DNA of 64,000 nucleotides, taken from positions 37,689,994 to 37,753,993 of the forward strand of contig OX463848.1 in the NCBI GenBank assembly GCA_949825065.1. Reading direction: 5' to 3'. Positions within the stretch are counted from its first letter, which is position 1. Each line of letters begins with the position of its first letter. The notes below the pieces were generated by a model. It was not told the DNA's origin and did not search any database. It saw nothing but the letters and a program-made list of their open reading frames with translations. The position numbers and the translations under genes are program-made. This document shows, piece after piece, positions 56,830 through 64,000 of this stretch. The DNA is from Odontocerum albicorne. Taxonomy: Eukaryota > Arthropoda > Insecta > Trichoptera > Odontoceridae.

Positions 56830-57117
56830 GACTGGAGACTGCTTGTCACGCTCTTGAACATATTTGAATCATCAAATCGGATATATTGATGAACTTCCAT
56901 ATAACAAATAAAAACTATCCTGAGGCGTTAAAAAAGGTTGTTTTAAAAATATACAAAAAAAAGTGATTTGTCAATTTTATAAGATACTCGTACATTAAGA
57001 AATAATTTTTGACAGTCGTTTAATATACTCGTAATTACTTTTCTCATTTTGGGTATCATCGAAAATTGATCCCGAAGCCCCCTGTTGGACAATAAACATA
57101 TTTTATTATATTATACT
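56830..57117. other. No gene recognised
   Basis: AT-rich DNA beyond the LINE poly(A) tail. Confidence 0.5.
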
Positions 57118-57312
57118 TTCGTTATGTGCAGTATAATTTAGCAGGATTATTGTCATGTGGTAATATTTTCCAACAAACCAGAAAAATGTTATTGTAGCCT
57201 TAAGTGAAAACCATATTGGAATCCGCTTTAAAAAAATCAGAATTCCAACGGGACTCGAACACACAACGTTCAGAGACAAACATTATACCAATTAGACCAC
57301 GGAAGTTGTCTT
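57118..57312 (-). mobile_element. SINE family A, copy 4, best-preserved head
   Basis: The minus-strand head reads TTCCGTGGTCTAATTGGTAT (A box TGGTCTAATTGG), then GTGTTCGAGTCCCG (B box GTTCGAGTCCC) at the correct spacing for a tRNA-type pol III promoter. The body GATTCCAATATGGTTTTCAC and tail TATACTGCACATAACGAAAG match the other copies. Acceptor-stem pairing is absent. Confidence 0.9.
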
Positions 57313-57379
57313 ATTAATAAAACCGTGGAGGTTTTCCGAGGAGAGAAAGTGATTCGTCCTTAGAGACTGTCTTTCCAAT

Positions 57380-57500
57380 CAGGTATTCCCAATAGTTCCA
57401 ATGTATCACTTTTTACATTCTTCCTTCTTCTTCGGCCACCCAGCAAAGTTGTATTCTCTCAGCTGTTCTCTCCATGTATCTAGTTTAGAGATATGTCCTT
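57380..57500 (-). pseudogene. Possible LINE tail remnant
   Basis: The minus frame reads KLDTWREQLREYNFAGWPKK and KEECKK, resembling a DRxxWREQLR C-terminal stretch of insect non-LTR reverse transcriptases. About 40 codons only. Confidence 0.35.
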
Positions 57501-58365
57501 ATTGGAAGAGATGATGAGGATGATTTGTTGATAAATAATAAAACACGTTAGATCGCAATGCGGAAAGAGAGTGTCTGTCCGTTTTTATTAGTAACGTAGG
57601 TATTTATATCTTTTTAGAATGTGTGCGAGAATGCGCTCGCGATATGCCTACGTCTCGTTTCTGTGAATGCAAAACGATTAATTGTTGTATGTAGGTATCA
57701 TTCAAATACGGAACTGGCGAGACAGCGTGGTGCGTTATCTCTCTAGTATGGAATGCGATCCGCTGGATATGGGTTGAATGGCTGGCGGGTGAACTTTGGA
57801 CTCGCTTATTTCAAATTGTCGAGGAGTGCGAAGGTCATCTCATCGGTCATTTACCGTATGTATGAACGCCCACAGTATTCGAGTGGGCGACCGCCACACT
57901 AGCAAGGATTGTTTTATGGCATCCCAGAAATTCATAATTTTAGAAACGCATGCATTGTACATTATATGTACATGGCAAGCCCGAGTCTTTGGCGCATCAT
58001 ATAAATATTGATTCTAGATGGCTGATACATATCGTTATTTTTTAAATTTATTTATTAAAATGACAAGTAATTATTTGTACACATAGTATGAAAAATGACA
58101 AGAAAGAATAACGACAAGAAATGGTAGGTAATTAAAAGTGTAAATTTGATTTATATGGATCTGGTTTGTTGCTTTTTATTCAACGTGTCTTCAGTAAGCT
58201 AGGATTTTGCTTGAATCATACTGAGGACGTATAAACATGAAAAAATAGGTGGATGTTTTATATCAATTATTGAATAATTATTTAATACCTTGGACTTGGC
58301 AGAAGAACGATAAAATAAATGCTGTGGAGATGCGTGCACTAAAGAAAAATTGTGGAGTGTTAATA
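57501..58365. other. No gene recognised; GC-balanced patch 57580-57990
   Basis: An unusual patch of near 45-50% GC in parts, with a 71-codon open stretch (57796-58011) lacking any recognised domain or splice signals that I can defend. It could be an unknown repeat or an old exon. Confidence 0.4.
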
Positions 58366-59543
58366 TTAGGTCCTTACATATGAAATTGGCATTTTGCCGT
58401 ACTGGCAACTTTGATCTCAAATATCTTCTCTTTGGTTAGGAATTCCAAATTCAAATTTATACAGCTATTTACTCAAGTATTTGTGTTTCGAAAATTATAA
58501 TTCATTTGTTTTTTCCTCAATTGTTTTTTTTCTTTGCGTCACTCAGTTTACAAAATGGAAAACTTGAAATATCGCGTTATTTACGAGTACGAGTTCCACC
58601 GTGGCACCAGTGCTGCAGAAACGGCTCGAAGGATTAATGATGTGTATGGCGACGGTGCCGCAAAAGAAAACACAGTGCGTTTTTGGTTCCAACGTTTTCG
58701 TTCTGGAAATTTCGACCTGCAGAAAAAGCCCCGTGGACGGCCGGAGACCAAAGTTGATAATGAAGGTGAAAAAGCTTGAAAGGTGGGTACCTCACGAATT
58801 GAGTGAAGCAAATCAACAAACGCGCGTTGACTGCTGCGTTGCATTACTCAACCGGCACAATAATGAAGGGATTTTGAATCGAATCATTACCTGTGATGAA
58901 AAGTGGATCCTGTATGATAATCGGAAGCGCTCATCGCAATGGCTGAACCCTGCCGAACCAGCCAAACCATGCCCCAAGCGAAAATTGACTCCAAAAAAGT
59001 TACTTGTGAGCGTTTTGTGGACTAGTGCTGGTGTCGTTCACTACAGCTTTCTTAAATCTGGCCAGACGATTACGGCAGATGTCTATTGTCAGCAACTGCA
59101 AACCATGATGGAAAAGCTAGCTGCTAAACAACCGAGGCTGGTTAATCGCTCTAGGCCACTGCTGCTTCATGATAACGCTAGACCACACACTGCACAACAG
59201 ACGGCTACCAAATTAGAAGAGCTTCAATTGGAATGTCTAAGACATCCACCGTACTCTCCGGACCTTGCCCCAACAGATTACTATTTTTTTTTGAAATTTG
59301 GATAACTTCTTGCAAGGGAAAAAATTCAACTCCGATGGGGCAGTCCAAACCGACTTCAAAGATTTTATTGATTCCCGTCCGAATGGTTTTTTTAGTAAAG
59401 GGATCGATGAACTACCTATGAGATGGCAAAAGTGCATAGATAGCAATGGTACATACTTTGATTAAATAAATATATTATATTAAAAAAAAATCAACTTTAT
59501 GTTCCTCCCAAACAAAACGCCAATTTCATATGTAAGGACCTAA
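58366..59543 (+). mobile_element. Near full-length cecropia/Hsmar1-like mariner (1178 bp), inactive
   Basis: Perfect terminal inverted repeats of 25 bp (TTAGGTCCTTACATATGAAA and on) at 58366 and 59543 are flanked by TA. The transposase starts at ATG 58555: the N-terminal HTH (YRVIYEYEFHRGTSAAETAR, NTVRFWFQRFRSGNFDL), then a deletion of about 40 codons after PETKVDNE that removes the second HTH and shifts frame. It resumes at ERWVPHELSEANQQ. All three catalytic aspartates are present: ITCDEKWILYDN, LLHDNARPHTAQQ and PPYSPDLAPTDYY (DD34D spacing). After the T-run at 59283-59290 a frameshift separates the C-terminus (NFLQGKKFN-like, MRWQKCIDSNGTYFD), with its stop at 59463. It is the most complete element in the window. 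Confidence 0.97.
58555..59465 (+). pseudogene. Mariner transposase pseudogene
   Basis: Transposase of the element above. Family members are about 340-350 residues. Here about 300 codons remain in three frames: 58555-58768 (residues 1-70), about 58758-59300 (catalytic domain, frame +1 relative to the start) and about 59285-59465 (C-terminus). The WVPHEL linker and all DDD motifs are preserved, so the damage is limited to one internal deletion and one homopolymer slip. The sequence does not encode a continuous enzyme. Confidence 0.93.
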
Positions 59544-59575
59544 TATTTGAAAAAATGCGGAGTAAAGAAATCAGA

Positions 59576-60173
59576 AATGGACTTTGCAATGATAAAATAG
59601 ACTTTACATGGATATAATGGACTTTGCATGGATAAAATGAACTTTGCATGGATAAAATGGACTTTGCATGGATAAAATGGACTTAGCATGGATAAAATGG
59701 ACTTTGCATGGATATTATGGACTTTGCATGGATAAAATGGACATTGCATGGATAAAATAGACTTTACATGGATATAATGGACTTTGCATGGATAAAATGG
59801 ACTTTGCATGGATATTATGGACTTAGCATGGATAAAATGGACTTTGCATGGATATTATGGAGTTTTCATGGATAAAATGGACTTTGCATGGATAAAAAAT
59901 AGACTTTGCATGGATAAAATGAACTTTGCATGGATAAAGTGGACTTTGCATCGATATTATGGACTTTGCATGGATAAAATAGACTTTGCATGGATAAAAT
60001 GAACTTTGCATGGATACAATGGACTTTGCATGGATAAAATAGACTTTGAATGGATAAAATGAACTTTGCATGGATAAAATGGACTTTGCATGGATATTAT
60101 GGACTTTGCATGGATAAAATGGACTTTGCATAAATAAAATGGATTTTGCATGGATAAAATGGACTTTGCATGA
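59576..60173. repeat. 20-bp minisatellite, about 29 units
   Basis: GGACTTTGCATGGATAAAAT units in tandem, with variants ATATTATG, GAACTTT and AGACTTT. Three units make 60 bp, so all three minus frames give long repeating open stretches (for example MQSPFYPCKVHFIHAKSI). These are artefacts of the 20-bp periodicity. A few units carry small indels. Confidence 0.97.
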
Positions 60174-60179
60174 TATAAA

Positions 60180-60505
60180 GGATATTTTAGGAAAGATGAA
60201 GAAAAGGGCTTTAATATGGCATGGACATGAAAATAATATGAATGATTAAATAATTACTAAGCGAATGTACAAATATTAGAAGTGCAAGGTGTGCGTGGAA
60301 GATGTATATCGAGAAAAAGGTGGCTGGACCTAATGGATCAGATTTTGAAAGAAAAGTAAAGTTGGAAGTATGAATGATAGAAGATTATGTATGACGAAAT
60401 GTATGAATCTGAAGGAGGTGAAAATTGCAAAAATAGAAAAAAATGGGGATCTGTTTCCCTGCTTATTCCGCAAGGGAGATGGCGTGATGTTATTTAGTAC
60501 CTTTG
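60180..60505 (+). pseudogene. LINE family X C-terminal remnant
   Basis: The plus frame reads MKKRALIWHGHENNMND, later CKVCVEDVYREKGGWT, stop, WIRF, then NDRRLCMTKCMNLKEVKIA and DLFPCLFRKGDGVML in shifted frames. This follows the family X order (RMKK..R.GH.ER, GRPRKRWLDxI, DRRxCMxxCMxVxEAKxxCxDRxxWRS). Highly decayed. Confidence 0.55.
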
Positions 60506-60966
60506 TCGTAAACTCATACCATCGAAATAAATTTTAATACCCAATTATACGTATGTACCACGTGACTCAACCCTTGATGTATTTTATAATTTCGGAAAAA
60601 TTAATAGCCTTCCTCAAAACATCCTCCATACACACATAAAAAACTCACCATATTTTAGAGTGCATTCAAATTTTCCCTACAACTTTTTCCTCCTACAAGC
60701 TCAAGTACTCAAAACTCCTCTTGCAACAACAAACATGCTCCGATCCACTGCTTGATTTTTTTCACCCTTTAACTTTATTGAATTCGATATCTCATTGTAG
60801 AGTTATTCAATATAACTGATTCAGACGTCTCCGCCCATAGATTCGTTGTAGAACCTTTCGGTAATCAATTTGTTAACAATACAAAATTGAAAAAAAATCC
60901 CAAATAAACTCAGGTAAGGGATATAGCGACTATTCAAAAAATCCCGTAATATATAAATTCCTCTAC
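60506..60966. other. No gene recognised
   Basis: AT-rich DNA, lying downstream of the candidate exon in minus-strand sense. It could be intron. Confidence 0.4.
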
Positions 60967-61069
60967 CTTTCTCAATGTACATTCCCCAGTGTCCATTGAA
61001 GAAAACTTTTCCAATCTGAACTCCAGACAAATCGCTAAATCCTTCCTTATCCCAGCAGCCCTCCTGACT
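60967..61069 (-). CDS. Candidate internal exon of an unidentified host gene
   Basis: The minus strand has a branch-like CTAAT and pyrimidine CTCTACAG ending at 61070, then 103 nt of balanced composition (near 48% GC against about 30% around). One open frame encodes SQEGCWDKEGFSDLSGVQIG and KVFFNGHWGMYIEK, followed by the donor AAAG then GTAGAG at 60967. The peptide, with three aromatic-Gly pairs and a single Cys, looks like a folded domain fragment. I cannot name the family. The open frame continues past the donor with a poorer sequence, so an unspliced reading is possible. An alternative acceptor (ACATCACAG at 61088) would add six residues. No transposon motif is seen. Confidence 0.45.
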
Positions 61070-61383
61070 GTAGAGATTAGTCGTTACCTGTGATGTATAC
61101 AATCGTTTCTCAACATTTTGAAATTAATATTTTGAGTACTATCACTAAATACTAAATTTTAAGCATCAAGTGAGTGAGTAGACTGTCTATTTCTTTATGC
61201 TTGCTTCAAAGATGAAGCAGTAAGTTTTTCTTTTTTTTTATTAAAAACTAAAATGGCAATTTATAGAGTTGTTATACAATATATGGATGTGAAGCATTGG
61301 TTACCTACAGTCGACAGTCGACATATCACATCACTCATAGATTATATGATACATTAAAATATAAAACGACGAAGTTAATAATA
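61070..61383. other. No gene recognised
   Basis: AT-rich DNA. A TATGGATGTGAAGCATTGGTTACC phrase near 61282 vaguely recalls a LINE YGCEAW motif, but it is too short to call. Confidence 0.4.
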
Positions 61384-62210
61384 CAGACGGCCCTCGAATT
61401 TCACACATTCTACTTTCGCACAATTCGCTATTTCGCACATTTAAAAGTAATCAATTTTTTAAAGATTTTTGTCGATAATTATCTCTTCATTGTCCAAAAT
61501 TATTGTAGATGGAGAGTGTTTCTCCTAGCCAAATATAAAAAAAATGCCTAATCGTACATACATTCTTCTTGAAGGAATAATCAGTTGCCCCTGGACATAA
61601 ACCTTCTAAAAACCTATTGACATTGCTTCTTAGTGGAAACTTAGTTGGTGCTTTAAAACTGAAGCCAATGTTAGTTTATCAAGCAGAAAATTTCAGAGCA
61701 TTGAAAGGGAAAGATAAATAATTGCTTCCAGTCATTTGGAAATCAAATAAAAAGCCTGGGTTACTGCGTTAATATTTAAAGATTGGTTCACTTTTCATTT
61801 CGTGCCGGCAGTTAAGTAAAAATAAAAATTTACAATTTAAAACATTATTAATCTTAGACAACCCAAAATCTATGCAGCACACCCAAAATCTATGCAGAAT
61901 TTATACCCGGAAATCAATGTTGTATTTCTTCCTCCCAATACTACCTGCTACATGCAGCCTATATACCAAACAGTTAAAGCTACGTTTAAACGATAACTCT
62001 TGACGACTTTATAAATAAATTACCTGAAAGTACTTAAACACGCATCGTTAACTTAATTATGTATATTGATAAATAAATAAATTTTTAATGTATTATTGAT
62101 AAGTAAATATTGCAAAATACAATTTTTTATGTTTTTTACATCCCTCTACTTTCAAAACATTCGCTCACATTTTCAGGTACCAATTATGTGCGAAAGTCGA
62201 GGTCCGCCTG
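61384..62210. mobile_element. Non-autonomous pogo/Tigger-type element (827 bp)
   Basis: It starts CAGACGGCCCTCGAATTTC after TA (61382) and ends GAAAGTCGAGGTCCGCCTG before TA (62211): the CAGxxGGxCCTCGAxTTTC terminal repeat typical of Tigger/pogo elements. Its right half (from about 61980) is the reverse complement of the left half of the element at 62826 (AATTATGTATATTGATAAAT, TTTACATCCCTCTACTTTC). No transposase codons are recognised, so it would rely on transposase supplied in trans. Confidence 0.92.
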
Positions 62211-62344
62211 TATACCAAAATAACGTAGCATCGAGATTCTAAATTCAGGTTGGTTTTGTTATGTGGCTCGCGTGCTTGACTCCAGACTCCCATAAATATT
62301 ACTTTTCGTAAACTGGCTAAGAGCTAAAGAAATTCCACTTTGAC

Positions 62345-62580
62345 TGCATGCTGTTCACTGCACTCATTCAACAACAAAAGGTATAAGTACGTAATTTATT
62401 CAGTTAACTGCACTCGTTGAACAACAAAATATATAAGGACAGACTACATGCAGTTCAGTGCACTCTTTTCAACAACAAAATATATAAGGACGGACTACAT
62501 GCAGTTCACTGCACTCGTTCAACAACAAAATATATAATGACGTACTGCAGTTACTTGACTGTATGCGTTCAACAATATTA
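62345..62580. repeat. ~60-bp tandem repeat, four units
   Basis: CATGCAGTTCACTGCACTCG and TTCAACAACAAAATATATAA recur near 62345, 62400, 62450 and 62510 with moderate divergence. It lies in the gap between the two pogo-type elements. Confidence 0.88.
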
Positions 62581-62689
62581 ATGCTCAGCACAACTAGGAA
62601 CAAACAGTATCAGGTCGGCTTACATGACATAGAACTGTTGCTAGTAAGATAAAAAGAAGACGAAGATAAGACTCCATAAAAAGCCAATT

Positions 62690-62805
62690 GACTCGACGAT
62701 TCCGACTTCGACTCGACAGCACTGATTTTTTTTTACCGGTTGAGCTAATTCCGACTTGGACTCTACAGCACTAATTTTATTTACAGGTTAAGCTCTTCAA
62801 AATGT
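62690..62805. repeat. ~58-bp direct duplication
   Basis: ATTCCGACTTCGACTCGACA with GCACTGATTTT and CGGTTGAGCT is repeated as ATTCCGACTTGGACTCTACA with GCACTAATTTT and AGGTTAAGCTC. It lies just left of the 62826 element. Confidence 0.85.
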
Positions 62806-62825
62806 CCAAATCATCAGTTTGAATA

Positions 62826-63658
62826 CAGGTGGCCCTCGACTTTCTCACGTAATTGGTTCCTGAAAATATGTGAGAACGTTGAATGTTCGAAAGTAGAGGG
62901 ATGTAAAAAAAACATCAAAAATTGTATTTTTAAATATTTATTTATCAATAATACGAGTATATTAAAAATATTTATTTATCAATATACATAATTAAGTAAA
63001 CGAGGCGTGTTTAAGTGCTTTCAGGTGTTTTCTTTATAAACTTGTCAAGAGTTAGTTGAATACCACCCTTTTTTTTTCTTTTATTGATAAAGAGTTCTAT
63101 AACACGCTGTATCTTTCTCAATCGCCCTACGTACTTGAGATATACGTTTTCCGTTGGCATCACATTCTTCCATGATAGTCAAAAATTTGTCAAGATGCAT
63201 GAAGGCTTCATTCATATTTTTGATTGTCAAAGTCTTGACGATTTTATCAGCTTCTTCTTCCTCACTTTCATTGTGTATTTCATTTAACTCTTGTTGCTCA
63301 ATTAGACATTTATTTGACAGAGGTATTGCGTGAGATTCAATCAACTCATTAACATCTTCGTTGTTGACGTCCAAGTTTAGTTAATTCATTAGGCTAACTA
63401 TTTCATATGTGATAGTTTCCGGTGTTTCTTCAGAATTTATAAAATCACTCATCATTCGTGGGCATAATTGTTTTCAGGAACCTATCGTTGTTGACTCTTT
63501 TATTTCAGCCCACGAGTCTCCAATATTGTTTATTGCGTTCCATATATTATATGTTAGTTCTTCCAAAAAAGTGGACTGCATATAAGCGAACAATTTTTGC
63601 ATTATCGACAAAAAAAATTCAAAAATTAAATTTAAAAAAATGCGAAAGTCGAGGGCCA
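62826..63658 (-). mobile_element. Pogo/Tigger-type element retaining the transposase C-terminus
   Basis: The left end CAGGTGGCCCTCGACTTTC follows TA (62824). The right end GAAAGTCGAGGGCC at 63644-63657 lacks the last four expected bases before TA. Related to the 61384 element in inverted orientation. On the minus strand, after the right-hand end, the sequence enters directly the final third of a transposase (next entry), so the DNA-binding domains and DDE core are deleted. Confidence 0.9.
63081..63610 (-). pseudogene. Tigger/pogo transposase C-terminal pseudogene
   Basis: The minus frame gives FAYMQSTFLEELTYNIWNAI then ESTTIGS, a stop, KQLCPRMMSDFINSEETPE, then (63374-63081) VNELIESHAIPLSNKCLIEQ, NESEEEEADKIVKTLTIKNM, EAFMHLDKFLTIMEECDANG and RRAIEKDTACYRTLYQ. 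This is the C-terminal region of Tigger-like transposases (IxNAWxxxGI, a KxWKxLxP stretch, a VxELIExHxxxLTxxELxEL domain, an acidic linker, and the F..FEEAL/CYRxLY helical end). The stop after TIGS (Trp to stop) and another near 63380 break it. The DDE catalytic core is absent. Confidence 0.88.
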
Positions 63659-64000
63659 TACCAAACGAATGAAAAAAAAATCAGCACTTCATTGCAACGA
63701 AACATAAAATACCACCACTTTTGGAGAATCACTTTTCTATTGGCGTCTTATCCTTGCAATTCTTCCCGAATTTAATACAACTTCGCGGTGATGGAAAGTT
63801 TGCAGATTTTGACAAATTCCTCTTTTGTCTTATCGTGGATCTCGAAACTTATTTGAAAGTTTGATGCTAAGTCGAAAAATCCTTTCCTTTTGAAATTTAG
63901 CTTAAACAATATACTTTGTGGAAAGAATCAAATGAAAGAGATCTGATAAAACAATTGAATTAACTTTTTGGAATCGAAGAAATCAGGTATGTTTTCATTT
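63659..64000. other. No gene recognised
   Basis: Unassigned DNA to the end of the window. Confidence 0.4.

Noticed and set aside
59540..60151. Long minus-strand repetitive proteins (MQSPFYPCK type)
   Set aside because: They are a product of a 20-bp repeat read in three frames; nothing suggests translation.

Overview
This is a repeat-dominated stretch of an AT-rich eukaryotic genome, most likely an insect. The evidence is the set of transposon families: mariners (one of the cecropia/Hsmar1-like subfamily), pogo/Tigger relatives, RTE-like and Jockey-like non-LTR retrotransposons, and tRNA-derived SINEs. Codon-scale coding sequence is almost absent, and there are no operons, rRNA genes, CRISPR arrays or intact tRNA genes. 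The species cannot be named from the sequence.

Layout. Positions 1-14496 are the edge of a satellite of about 335 bp per monomer, arranged as higher-order repeats (HORs) of 9, 8, 6 and 11 monomers. From 14497 to 20200 come a 31-bp minisatellite, a LINE remnant, a candidate host exon on the minus strand (17313-17476), a SINE, and a 70-bp x 7 array. From 20200 to 33600 lie scattered transposon fragments, the main one being a broken RTE-like LINE (29125-30898), followed by a pogo-like deletion derivative and a deleted mariner. From 34140 to 41330 three unrelated tandem-repeat fields follow each other: a 240-bp trimeric HOR, a 52-bp array with an internal 562-bp duplication, and 87/122-bp arrays. 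A MITE with its own empty site lies among them. From 42270 to 49900 there are a deleted mariner, a LINE whose 3' end has been amplified into a minisatellite, a perfect foldback, and mariner and LINE remnants. From 51800 to 64000 there are SINEs, a Jockey-like LINE tail with poly(A), a nearly complete but broken cecropia-type mariner (58366-59543), a 20-bp array, a second candidate host exon (60967-61069), and two related pogo-type elements in opposite orientation.

How it works together. No transposase or reverse transcriptase here is intact. Every element is truncated, frameshifted or internally deleted, so the window records past insertion followed by decay and tandem amplification. The two candidate exons are both on the minus strand, stand out in base composition and have plausible splice sites, so parts of the window may be introns of host genes. 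No coherent new molecular system was found. The most informative signals are the integer-step HOR variation of the 335-bp satellite, a LINE 3' end turned into a tandem array, two insertions datable by empty sites within the window, and an unclassified repeat family whose two copies share an open reading frame.
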